A stretch of DNA of 64,000 bases, from positions 1 through 64,000 of the forward strand of contig NZ_JAAAXJ010000005.1 of NCBI RefSeq assembly GCF_009910705.1. Reading direction: 5' to 3'. Below are positions 1 through 7,832 of this stretch, one piece after another. How positions within the stretch are numbered: the first letter of the stretch is position 1; every line of letters starts with the position of its first letter. A model generated the notes under the pieces. That model ran no database searches and had not been told where the DNA came from. It was given only the letters and a program-made list of their open reading frames with translations. The DNA comes from Microvirga arsenatis (GTDB lineage Bacteria > Pseudomonadota > Alphaproteobacteria > Rhizobiales > Beijerinckiaceae). Both the position numbers and the translations under genes were made by a program.

Positions 1-244
1 AATTGCCGATGACGGGAGAGCCCGACAGGATGACCACCGAGGCGCCCGGCAGCTGCTCGACGATGGCATTCGCGATCGCCCGCGACCGGCGCAGGTGCCC
101 AAGCCCAAACGTGTCGTGGCTGTAGATCAGTATGCGTGCAGCATCCCCTTGAGGGGGTGCAGGAGCGCTAATCTCGTCGAACCAGCCCGTTGTTCGTCCT
201 ACGTTCCACAAACCCAGTACTCCCGTTTCGTCGTTCTTGATCAT
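1..244 (-). CDS. Glycosyltransferase (COG4671-like), N-terminal part
   Basis: Only the first 81 codons lie in the window; the gene runs off the left edge. The visible protein holds the stretch ILIYSHDTFGLGHLRRSRAI (about residues 34-53) followed by a hydrophobic strand ending in LSGSPVIG. This is the typical N-terminus of the predicted glycosyltransferases of COG4671, whose fold resembles MurG-type GT-B enzymes. The first 30 residues before that motif are an unusual extension. I chose the ATG at 244, but the frame stays open to a GTG further upstream, so the start is uncertain. The donor sugar and acceptor cannot be told from this fragment. Confidence 0.7.
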   Translation of the reverse strand, partial: MIKNDETGVLGLWNVGRTTGWFDEISAPAPPQGDAARILIYSHDTFGLGHLRRSRAIANAIVEQLPGASVVILSGSPVIGN

Positions 245-401
245 GTGGAGGGCCGAAGCTCTCTCAAACCGCCGGACGAGTTTGTTGCCTGAGAAAAGGC
301 GCACTGGCTAATGTGTAAGTGAGGCTGCACTTACTGCTTGGTACTCACCGCAAGCAGTGCCGAACCTTCGACGGCGCTGGCCACGTTGAATCCGTTCTGC
401 T

Positions 402-1016
402 TCAGAGCGCTATTGTGTCCGCCATTTGCTTGGCGGCCGTTTCGGCCACGAGCTTGCCCTGGAAGCGGGCCGCCTCGAGTTCATTCCGCGACGGCTGGCG
501 CTGCCCCTGGCCTCCGGCGATGGTGGTTGCCCCATAAGGTGAGCCACCGACGATCTCATCGAGGGTCATCTGGCCCTGATACGCATAAGGCAATCCCACG
601 ATGATCATGCCGAAATGCAAGAGGTTGGTGATGCCGGAGAACAAGGTCGTCTCTTGGCCACCATGCTGTGTGGCCGTGGACGACATCACGCTGCCGACCT
701 TGCCGGTGAGCTGGCCCTTCGCCCATACCCCGCCAGCCTGATCCCAGAAGTTCGACATCTGCGAGGCCATGCGCCCGTAGCGTGTCGGCACACCCAGGAT
801 GATCGCATCGTAATCCGGGAGTTCGCTGACCGTGGCGACAGGCGCCGGCTGGTCCAATTTAAAATGTGCAGTTCGCGCGATTTCCTCAGGCACCAACTCG
901 GGAACGCGCTTGACCACCGCCTCGCCGCCCGCCTGGCGTACGCCCTCTGCGGCGGCATAGGCCATTTGCTCCATGTGACCGTAGGATGAGTAGTAGAGCA
1001 CAAGCACTTTAGCCAT
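402..1016 (-). CDS. wrbA: NAD(P)H:quinone oxidoreductase, WrbA type
   Basis: A 204-residue flavodoxin-fold protein of normal WrbA length. The N-terminus carries the FMN phosphate-binding loop (YYSSYGHME, residues 8-16). The middle contains the family segments [13 protein letters not shown] and [14 protein letters not shown], and the C-terminal third contains [13 protein letters not shown], all diagnostic of WrbA. The family forms FMN-binding tetramers that reduce quinones by two electrons in the cytoplasm, avoiding semiquinone radicals. It is followed by a separate minus-strand glycosyltransferase gene and preceded by membrane and XapX genes. The function is secure from the motifs; the physiological quinone is not known. 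Confidence 0.95.
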   Translation of the reverse strand: MAKVLVLYYSSYGHMEQMAYAAAEGVRQAGGEAVVKRVPELVPEEIARTAHFKLDQPAPVATVSELPDYDAIILGVPTRYGRMASQMSNFWDQAGGVWAKGQLTGKVGSVMSSTATQHGGQETTLFSGITNLLHFGMIIVGLPYAYQGQMTLDEIVGGSPYGATTIAGGQGQRQPSRNELEAARFQGKLVAETAAKQMADTIAL

Positions 1017-1164
1017 CGGTCAATCTCCGTCTGTTGCTGCTTTTGAAATCAAAGAGGGGACACTTCAAGGTTTTTGGTCGAATCGCGTTCTGGATCGCAC
1101 TAGCACCATGTTTCCGGAACGCTTCTTGCCGGGTCGACCCTGTGGGACTCGGTCACTGCCATGT

Positions 1165-1659
1165 TCAGAACCGTGCCAGTACGGCCTCAGGCCGGTAGCT
1201 ACGGGCCGCCGTCCATCCGACGATCGCAAAGAAGACCAGCGTCACCCCCTGGGCGATGACAAAGGGCGGCTCGGATTGCGTCGGCGCAAGGCCGTTCAGG
1301 AAGGCGATCTTCTGAAAGGCCTGAACCACGCCGACGAATACCAGAAGATAGAGGCTCGCCACCATTCCCGCTGCGTAGATCCAGCGCCAGGACTGGGCGA
1401 CGCGGTAACGATAGAAGGCCACGAGAACCACGGCCAGAACGACCAGGGCGATCACACCGACGATCATGGCCGGCGTGACGCCGCGGAACGGAAAGAGGAA
1501 CCCGGTCACGTTCGTCGCGACGGCCGTGACCAGGAAGACATTCGTCCCGGACCGGAACGATCCACCCCGGAAAAGGCCAATGATGGCGAAGGCTCCGGCC
1601 CCGATGGCGATGAGACTGATGACCGTATGGAATATCGTGAATGCTGTCAGGTAACTCAT
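1165..1659 (-). CDS. Hypothetical multi-pass membrane protein
   Basis: A 164-residue protein with four or five hydrophobic segments: about residues 5-28, 40-55, 62-82, 92-112 and 133-150. It has no catalytic motif that I recognise. An excellent ribosome binding site (AGGAGG) lies seven bases before the ATG at 1659, which supports expression. The short loop between the first two segments is Arg/Gly-rich and a charged YRYR motif follows the third, suggesting an inner-membrane protein. It lies in the minus-strand gene set that also holds WrbA, XapX and DoxX proteins, so a role in redox or stress physiology is possible but is only inference from position. Confidence 0.75.
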   Translation of the reverse strand: MSYLTAFTIFHTVISLIAIGAGAFAIIGLFRGGSFRSGTNVFLVTAVATNVTGFLFPFRGVTPAMIVGVIALVVLAVVLVAFYRYRVAQSWRWIYAAGMVASLYLLVFVGVVQAFQKIAFLNGLAPTQSEPPFVIAQGVTLVFFAIVGWTAARSYRPEAVLARF

Positions 1660-1668
1660 CGGAACCTC

Positions 1669-1983
1669 CTATGGTGAGGGGGAGACATGCCATTCCGCTC
1701 GTCGACCGGTCGATTGCGGCAAGGATCGTGTGGCTCGGCGCTTCGCAAGAAGATCCGCCCTGATCGGCATTGGTCGTGCGGGTTCACGGACGATGTTCGC
1801 AGTTGGCGTTAGCTCGGCTTCCATGCTGCTCCGCGTGATTCGTTTCCCATCCGAGCTTTTTTCCGGAGGGCTGCGGTTCAACGGAAGCAGGGTGTAGTCC
1901 GGTCTCTCACGGAGGATAGCCATGGCACGAGCGACCGTGTCGTCCACGTACCGCGCAAAGCCGTAAATCGGGAATCTCAGCAT
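1669..1983 (-). CDS. Hypothetical 104-residue protein
   Basis: The ATG at 1983 follows a GGGGAG ribosome binding site at good spacing, and the N-terminal half (GFARYVDDTVARAMAILRERPDYTLLP, given in part: YVDDTVARAMAILRERPDY) looks like a real amphipathic protein segment. The C-terminal half is Arg/Pro/Ser-rich and low in hydrophobic residues, so it may be disordered or the frame may be damaged. No family is recognised. It ends nine bases before the membrane-protein gene at 1659 and so could be in the same transcript. Confidence 0.45.
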   Translation of the reverse strand: MLRFPIYGFARYVDDTVARAMAILRERPDYTLLPLNRSPPEKSSDGKRITRSSMEAELTPTANIVREPARPMPIRADLLAKRRATRSLPQSTGRRAEWHVSPSP

Positions 1984-2053
1984 TGTCTCGTCTCCCCTCT
2001 GTACAACGCCCCCACGCCCATCCACCTGGCACACTAAAGCCATAGGTTTAGGG

Positions 2054-2218
2054 TTAACCCGATCCTAGGATCTGCCCTGTCAGGAGAAACCCAGTGGTCA
2101 TGGCCGCCACGAGGAGGGCTCCGACCAATTTGGGTGGGGCCGGAGCTGGAACGTCGAACCATCGGCAGAACACCCCGATTCCGAACGCCATGACGATCCC
2201 GATGCTGGTCTGGATCAT
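2054..2218 (-). CDS. XapX domain protein (DUF1427), small paralogue
   Basis: A 54-residue protein made almost entirely of two hydrophobic segments. It starts MIQTSIGIVMAFGIGVF, continues with a PAPAPPKLVGALL segment, and ends GQILGSG. This layout (helix, Pro-rich turn, helix with Gly/Ala) is that of the XapX or DUF1427 family, and it aligns by eye along its length with the neighbouring XapX protein. It starts three bases after the upstream copy ends, so the two are probably co-translated. The family sits in the inner membrane and its function is unknown. Confidence 0.7.
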   Translation of the reverse strand: MIQTSIGIVMAFGIGVFCRWFDVPAPAPPKLVGALLVAAMTTGFLLTGQILGSG

Positions 2219-2221
2219 CGC

Positions 2222-2464
2222 TCATCCCGCCATCTGATTGGGCACGCCATGGGCTGTCCGGGCGCCCCCGTTGGAGCCGCCGCAGTTCTCGCGGTTTCGG
2301 GCGGTGCGATGAGGCACCAGCCGGTCGACAGTCTCGTAGCCCGCAGACATCGCCAGGACGAGTGCAGCACCTGTCAGCGCCAGCGGAGCTGGGAGTGGGA
2401 GGCTGGCGAGTTGGCACACGACGCCAACGCCAAACGCCAGAAGCAGTCCGAGTATGACCTTCAC
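2222..2464 (-). CDS. XapX domain-containing protein (DUF1427)
   Basis: An 80-residue protein whose first 50 residues are a typical XapX domain: a transmembrane helix (LGLLLAFGVGVVCQ), a PLPAPLALTGAALVL segment and a Tyr-Glu-containing end. The last 30 residues are polar and not part of the domain. The start is GTG and overlaps the stop of the upstream exporter gene in the arrangement GTGA, which points to translational coupling. XapX proteins are often found near exporters and hydrolases, but no biochemical role is established. Confidence 0.75.
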   Translation of the reverse strand: MKVILGLLLAFGVGVVCQLASLPLPAPLALTGAALVLAMSAGYETVDRLVPHRTARNRENCGGSNGGARTAHGVPNQMAG

Positions 2465-4122
2465 GACGGTATGTCTCCATTGTGTGTTTGAGACGGTCCT
2501 TGGCGGCTGCCTGGCTCAAGGCCCAGGAGGTGCTGGACCAGGGGTGGCTGGGACCCTTGGTGGAAGCGGCGCGCCTCCGCCTGTATGTCGGCATCGGCTT
2601 TCGAGACCCGCTTGTGCTGACGCAGGTGCTCAGCCCAGGATTCCACGAAGAACCACTCGACAATGTGCTCGGGGTCGGCCGCATCCTCGGAGATGCCCCA
2701 GGCATAGGCGCCGTCACGCCGCCGCTCCTCGGACAGGCGCTCCAGAATGTCGAGAAAGGCGGCGCGATCTGCCTGCCGAACGCGATAGGTCACCATGATC
2801 ATCACCGGTCCGCGGTCATGCGGGACCGGTTCGGCCATGGCCGGCTCGGGCCAGTGCAATGACGGCGTCAGGTCGTCCTCTCCGCTGGGCAGGGGAGCCC
2901 TGTGGGCCAGTGCTGCAGTTACAGCGAGGCTGACGCCTGCAGCGATCAGGGTGGAATCCGTGCCGATCTCCTGAGCCAGGAAACCCCAGCCCAAACTGCC
3001 CGCGGCCATGGCGCCGTTGAAGGCGGTGAGGTAGATCGCCAGGCCGCGGCCCCGGATCCAATTCGGCAGGATCGCCTGCATGGTGCTGTTGAGCGTGGTG
3101 AGCATCGCGATCCAGGCGATGCCGAGCATGAAGGTCGCGATGACTGCCACGATCTCGGAATTCGTCAGAGCGAGCATGGCGGTTGAGCCAGCCGTCACAA
3201 GGGTCATCGCGAGCACCAGCCGGTCCTGTCCCAGCTGGGCGCGAAGCCGTGGCAGCAGGATGGCGCCAGCAATCGCGCCAGCTCCGACGCTGCCGAGCAC
3301 AAGGCCATAGAAGCTGGGTCCTCCGCCGATCTCCTGTCGTGCTACGATGGGAAGGAGAGCCCAGACGGCGCTAGCGAAGGCGAAGAACAGCACCGCTCGC
3401 CACAGGATGCGATGGAGGTCATGGCTGGCGCGGGCATATCGCAGGCCTGCACGCAACGCTCCTCCAAAGTGCTCGCGCAGACCATCGTTCGTGTCAGAGG
3501 TACGCCGCCACCAGAGGAGCGCTCCTGCGACAACAACATAGGTCAGGACATCAAGTCCGTAGACTGTCGCTGCGCCGAATCCTGCGAGGAGGAAGCCGCC
3601 GAGTGCGGGGCCAATAGAGCGAGCGATGTTGATACCCAGTGAGTTTAGCGCCACAGCACCCTTCAAGTCGGTTCTTGGAACGAGTTCTGGGGTAATCGCC
3701 TGCCAGGCTGGCGTCGCGAGCGCCGCGCCAACTCCGCCGAGGAACGTGAGAGCGACGAGGCTTTCCACCGAGGCGTTGCCGGTCCAGGCCAAAGTGGCCA
3801 GGAGGGAGCTCACCACCGCGAGCGCGATCTGGATTACGATAAGAAAGCGGCGGCGGTCGAGGATGTCGGAGAGGACGCCTGCCGGAACAGCCAAAAGGAA
3901 GACCGGGAGGGTGCCGGCTGCCTGGATCATGGCGACCGCGGCCGGAGAGGCGGAGATCTCGGTGACGAGCCAGGCGGAGGCGACATCGCGCATAAAGGTG
4001 CCGATGTTGCCCAGCACCGTCGCGGCCCAGATCATCGCGAAGAGACGATGATGGAGGGGCGCAAAGGTGCCGGGTGGGGGAGGCGCCGCCCCTTCGGTGA
4101 CCGTGCTCTGGGCTCCGGTCAT
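2461..4122 (-). CDS. MFS exporter (EntS/MFS_3-like) with C-terminal alpha/beta-barrel domain
   Basis: A 553-residue protein. Residues about 25-425 form a 12-segment major facilitator transporter of the MFS_3 class (enterobactin-exporter-like), with the motif A-like sequence PAGVLSDILDRRR after the second helix. Residues about 445-540 form a soluble domain (VTYRVRQADRAAFLDILERL to WAEHLRQHKR) that resembles the antibiotic-biosynthesis-monooxygenase-like dimeric alpha+beta barrel. The ATG at 4122 overlaps the stop of the DoxX gene (ATGA) and is preferred to an upstream in-frame start that would lie inside that gene. Membrane export of a small organic compound is likely; the substrate is unknown. 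The C-terminal domain could bind or sense it, which is inference. Confidence 0.85.
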   Translation of the reverse strand: MTGAQSTVTEGAAPPPPGTFAPLHHRLFAMIWAATVLGNIGTFMRDVASAWLVTEISASPAAVAMIQAAGTLPVFLLAVPAGVLSDILDRRRFLIVIQIALAVVSSLLATLAWTGNASVESLVALTFLGGVGAALATPAWQAITPELVPRTDLKGAVALNSLGINIARSIGPALGGFLLAGFGAATVYGLDVLTYVVVAGALLWWRRTSDTNDGLREHFGGALRAGLRYARASHDLHRILWRAVLFFAFASAVWALLPIVARQEIGGGPSFYGLVLGSVGAGAIAGAILLPRLRAQLGQDRLVLAMTLVTAGSTAMLALTNSEIVAVIATFMLGIAWIAMLTTLNSTMQAILPNWIRGRGLAIYLTAFNGAMAAGSLGWGFLAQEIGTDSTLIAAGVSLAVTAALAHRAPLPSGEDDLTPSLHWPEPAMAEPVPHDRGPVMIMVTYRVRQADRAAFLDILERLSEERRRDGAYAWGISEDAADPEHIVEWFFVESWAEHLRQHKRVSKADADIQAEARRFHQGSQPPLVQHLLGLEPGSRQGPSQTHNGDIPS

Positions 4123-4544
4123 GGCTGCGTGCTCCGACCGTTGACGAACAGGGCTGCGAGTGCGAGCCCGCCCACGATGGCGGCATGCTCGAAGAAGGTT
4201 GCGGTCTGGCGACTCCAATCCGGACCCTCGAACATCCAGAACGGGTGCGCGAGCAGGGTGGCGATGACCGTGAACACGGCCAGGATGCCGGCACCGAGCC
4301 AGCAATGGCGCCGGGTGAGGAAGAGGATGGAGCCGCCGAACTGCGTCAGGATGACAGCGGCTGCGATCAGCCCCGCGGGCTGGAGACCCAGACCGGCGAC
4401 CTCGTTCATGGCTCCGCCGAAATCGGTGAGCTTCACGGCGCCGCTGATGAGGAAGGGAGACGCGAGCGCCAGGCGTGCCAGGGTGTCGAGTCCAGGGAGG
4501 GCCAGCATGCGATCAATCGGGCGCGGAACTGCGATGTCAGTCAT
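4119..4544 (-). CDS. DoxX family membrane protein
   Basis: A 141-residue protein with four hydrophobic segments, of the usual DoxX length. The first segment contains the typical RLALASPFLISGAVKLTDF motif and the second starts after a Pro-Ala-Gly-rich turn. The ATG at 4544 has an AAGGAAGG ribosome binding site; in-frame sequence upstream lacks a good one and runs into the amidohydrolase gene. DoxX proteins are inner-membrane subunits linked to quinone or thiosulfate redox reactions in some systems, but most are uncharacterised. It sits between the amidohydrolase and the exporter in one transcription unit, so its job may be tied to the same compound. Confidence 0.8.
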   Translation of the reverse strand: MTDIAVPRPIDRMLALPGLDTLARLALASPFLISGAVKLTDFGGAMNEVAGLGLQPAGLIAAAVILTQFGGSILFLTRRHCWLGAGILAVFTVIATLLAHPFWMFEGPDWSRQTATFFEHAAIVGGLALAALFVNGRSTQP

Positions 4545-4555
4545 GGCGCCTTCCT

Positions 4556-6529
4556 TCAGAATGCCCAACAGGAGCAGCCGAGCACGCCCCAGAACGAGCG
4601 CGCATCGGACGTGGGCGTGTTGGCCCCCCAAGCGCTGGCATGGGAATGGCCATGTACGCCGCAGGAACTGGCACAGGCGCAGGCCGCCGCAAAGGCATAC
4701 TTGCGGGCCTCGTCATTGCCGACCCGCTTCTGGTAGCCGCCATAGCTTCGCACCGGCGACCAGTCCGGCATGGGTGGGGGCAGGGAAGGCGCAAGATCCT
4801 TGAACTCGGCGTCGCCATGCACGGCCTTGCCGCCCAAAAGCGTCAGAACCGACGTGATGTCCTGGATCGTGTCCTCCGGCACGGCAAAGTAGTCGTCGGA
4901 CAGCACTGCCAGATCGGCCAATTGCCCTTCTTTGATCTGACCCTTCTTGGCCACCTCGTTGGAGAACCAGGTGTTGGCCTCGTTCCACAGCCGTAGGGCG
5001 CTCTCACGATCAAGGCGATTGGCGCTCGGATAGAGCGTCAGACCTCCCAGGGTCTTGCCGGTGACAAGCCAGGACAGCGAAACCCAGGGATTGTAGGAGG
5101 CAACACGGGTGGCGTCCGTGCCCGCGCCCACCGGCACACCGGCCTCCAGCATACGCTTGATCGGCGGTGTGCCCTCCGCCGCCTTGGTGCCGTAGCGCTC
5201 GACGAAGTCCTCGCCCTGGAACGCCATCCGGTGCTGGACCGCAATGCCGCCGCCAAGCGCCGCGATCCGGTCGATGTTGCGCTCGTCAATGGTCTCGGCG
5301 TGATCGAAGAACCAGTGCAGGCCGTCGAAGGGAATGTCCCGGTTCACCTTCTCGAATACGTCGAGTGCCCGGGTGATCGTCTCGTTGTAGGTGGCGTGCA
5401 GCCGCCACGGCCAACGGTTCTCTACCAGCAGACGGACGACCGGCTCAAGGTCCCCCTCCATGTTCGGCGGCATCTCGGGGCGCTCGACCTTGAAGTCCTC
5501 GAAGTCGGCCGCGGAATAGACCAGCATCTCGCCGGCACCGTTGTGGCGGTAGAGGTCGTCACCCTGGCCCGGCTTGACCTGCTTCGACCAGCTGTCGAAG
5601 TCTTTTAGCTCTTCCTTCGGCTTCTGAGTGAACAGGTTGTAGGCCAAGCGCACCGTGAGCAGGCCTTCCCGGTGCAGCTCTTCGATGATCCGGTAGTCGT
5701 CCGGATAGTTCTGGAAGCCGCCGCCGGCATCAATGACGCCGGTGACGCCGAGGCGGTTGACCTCGCGCATGAAGTGACGCGACGAGTTCTTCTGGTACTC
5801 GGGCGGGAGTTTCGGACCCTTCGCCAGGGTGGCGTACAGGATGGTGGCATTGGGCTTGGCGATCAGCAGACCTGTGGGGTTGCCGCTCGCATCACGCTGG
5901 ATCTCGCCGCCGGGCGGGTTGGGTGTGTCCTTGGTGTAGCCGACCGCCCGCAGGGCAGCGCCGTTGAGCAGGGCGCGGTCGTAAAGATGCAGGATGAAGA
6001 CCGGCGTGTCGGGCGAGACGGCGTTGACCTCGTCGAGGGTCGGCAGGCGCCTCTCGGCGAACTGGTGCTCGGTGAAGCCGCCGACCACGCGCACCCATTG
6101 GGGCGCCGGTGTGCGGTCGACCTGCTCTTTCAGCATTCGCATAGCATCGGCCAGGGAGCGCACACCATCCCAGCGCAGCTCCATGTTGTAGTTGAGCCCG
6201 CCGCGGATGATGTGCATGTGGCTGTCGATCAGGCCTGGGATGACGCGCCGTCCCTTGAGGTCGATCCGCTGCGTGGTGGGTCCGGCAAGAGGCATCACTT
6301 CGCTCTCGTCACCGATAGCCAGGAAGTGCCCGTCCCGGATGAGGACCGCCGAAGCTTCAGGCCTCTGACGGTCGAAGGTCGTGATTCGGCCGTTGAACAG
6401 AATCAGGTCAGCGGATGTGCTCATAGGTTGCGCCTCGATGTGTTCAGGCGACGACAGTCCGGCAGCCAGAGCGCCAAGCCCAGTGACGACGCTCCGGCGA
6501 CTGGGGAAAATGGCCATAGTGGTCCTCAA
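4556..6529 (-). CDS. Exported amidohydrolase, YtcJ type
   Basis: A 657-residue metal-dependent hydrolase. The N-terminus has a twin-arginine-like signal (SRRSVVTG followed by a small hydrophobic stretch), suggesting periplasmic location. The body has the amidohydrolase 3 pattern: a beta-sandwich start (ADLILFNGRITTF), the metal motif GLIDSHMHI near residue 102, a WFFDHAE strand, and GAGTDATR near the end of the barrel. The extreme C-terminus is rich in Cys and His and ends GCSCWAF; from memory related proteins share this ending, so it may be a functional metal- or cofactor-binding tail. The reaction is hydrolysis of a C-N or similar bond in a small molecule; the substrate is unknown. It lies directly upstream of the DoxX and exporter genes. 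Confidence 0.85.
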   Translation of the reverse strand: MRTTMAIFPSRRSVVTGLGALAAGLSSPEHIEAQPMSTSADLILFNGRITTFDRQRPEASAVLIRDGHFLAIGDESEVMPLAGPTTQRIDLKGRRVIPGLIDSHMHIIRGGLNYNMELRWDGVRSLADAMRMLKEQVDRTPAPQWVRVVGGFTEHQFAERRLPTLDEVNAVSPDTPVFILHLYDRALLNGAALRAVGYTKDTPNPPGGEIQRDASGNPTGLLIAKPNATILYATLAKGPKLPPEYQKNSSRHFMREVNRLGVTGVIDAGGGFQNYPDDYRIIEELHREGLLTVRLAYNLFTQKPKEELKDFDSWSKQVKPGQGDDLYRHNGAGEMLVYSAADFEDFKVERPEMPPNMEGDLEPVVRLLVENRWPWRLHATYNETITRALDVFEKVNRDIPFDGLHWFFDHAETIDERNIDRIAALGGGIAVQHRMAFQGEDFVERYGTKAAEGTPPIKRMLEAGVPVGAGTDATRVASYNPWVSLSWLVTGKTLGGLTLYPSANRLDRESALRLWNEANTWFSNEVAKKGQIKEGQLADLAVLSDDYFAVPEDTIQDITSVLTLLGGKAVHGDAEFKDLAPSLPPPMPDWSPVRSYGGYQKRVGNDEARKYAFAAACACASSCGVHGHSHASAWGANTPTSDARSFWGVLGCSCWAF

Positions 6530-6620
6530 TCCTGTCGCCAGTCAAAAAGCTCCGGCGTTCATTCAATTTTTCGCAAAAGGGGTGAGGCGTACCCGATTGG
6601 TGCCCTATCCGCGTGGAAGG

Positions 6621-7304
6621 CTACTCAGCGGCGGCGGCGGGTGCGGCCCTATGGTCGCCCTCGCTCGCACCGAACATGGTCTTGGCGTAGATGATGCCGA
6701 GGCCATAGGCGCCGCCGAACTTTTTTGCGATCCCGGTGGTCAGGTAATAGGTCCCGGCCCGAGCCCAGTCGCGCTGGAGTTCCAGCAGGTACTGCAGGGA
6801 TGTCATCGGCTGGGCTCCAGCCTGCACCATTCGATCCATCGCCCGTTCGTGTGCCTCTGTCGATACATCGCCGCACGCATCGCCGATCACATACACTTCG
6901 AAGCCCTGGTCCAGTGCAGAGAGGGCAGGACCAACGATGCAGACGGAGGTCCAAAGACCAGCGAGCACGATCCGCTTCTTGCCGATTTCATTGACGAGTT
7001 CGACGACCGCCTTATCCTCCCACGTGTTCATGGACGTGCGGTCGAGCATCCTCTCACCTGGGAAGGCATCCGCGATCTCGCTGAACATCGGCCCGGAGAA
7101 ACTCTTTTCGGCGACGGTCGTCAGGATCGTCGAGACACCGAAGCCGGCAGCTGCATGGGCGACAAGGGCAGCATTGTTGCGCAGGTTCACCCCATCAATC
7201 GATTTCGTCGCAAACGCCATCTGTGATTGGAAGTCGATCATGATCAGAAGATGGTCGTCAGGCTTGATTAGCTTGGACCCTGGAGTTGTTGTCGCTTGGG
7301 CCAT
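6621..7304 (-). CDS. Isochorismatase-family hydrolase, YcaC-like
   Basis: A 227-residue cysteine-hydrolase-superfamily protein. The catalytic Asp is in LLIMIDFQSQ (about residue 23), and the nucleophilic Cys is in LAGLWTSVCI (about residue 122), followed by the cis-peptide-like region and AGAQPMTSLQYLLELQRDW. These are features of YcaC-type proteins, for which the physiological substrate is still unsettled. The C-terminal 35 residues, ending in an Ala-rich tail, extend past the core domain. It is the first gene of the minus-strand module (hydrolase, amidohydrolase, DoxX, exporter, XapX) and faces a large regulator across a 528-base gap. Confidence 0.85.
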   Translation of the reverse strand: MAQATTTPGSKLIKPDDHLLIMIDFQSQMAFATKSIDGVNLRNNAALVAHAAAGFGVSTILTTVAEKSFSGPMFSEIADAFPGERMLDRTSMNTWEDKAVVELVNEIGKKRIVLAGLWTSVCIVGPALSALDQGFEVYVIGDACGDVSTEAHERAMDRMVQAGAQPMTSLQYLLELQRDWARAGTYYLTTGIAKKFGGAYGLGIIYAKTMFGASEGDHRAAPAAAAE

Positions 7305-7832
7305 CGGTGCTTCCTTCTTGGATTGGTGGACCTGGTACTAAGGCCTCGCGGCGTCCATGCGCGCTTCGAGATGGACAGCAGTCTCGAATGCTGCGCGCCA
7401 ATATTCTTGCCCGATAAAGCGGTGTTTTGTCCGGGATTGCCATCCGCTGCCCTCAGAACTCCTCTCCCTTCGGGTGGACCGGTGTCGCAGACATGCAAAC
7501 GGGGGAAGAGCGCTGCCCGCTGGGTGGATGGCAGGATCCTGCGTGCTTAGGCGAGTGGCGGTGGCCTCTTTCGAGACAGCTAGCGCGGGGACGGTTCGTC
7601 CGGGTAGCACGAGCGTTGGTTCACTACCCTTAGACCTATACAAATTTGACAGCGGAAGAGTTTGAGTTCCTCGGCAGGAACGGAACCACTAGGCGCATCG
7701 TCCTTGATAGGTATATATTCTGAGCGCAATATTGAGACCCATGCTGTCATCGCCTGTGCCGAAATAGCCGCATTCCGGTCTCCTTTGACAAACAAACGCT
7801 TTGCTATGAAATTTCCTGGAGGAGAGAATGCC
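7305..7832. other. Divergent intergenic region
   Basis: This 528-base stretch separates the divergent hydrolase and regulator genes and must hold both promoters. I see no convincing coding frame, RNA gene or clear operator. Just before the regulator start there is a GGAGGAGAG ribosome binding site (about 7817-7826). The frame of the regulator stays open back to 7662, but no ribosome binding site precedes the upstream ATGs. Confidence 0.5.
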
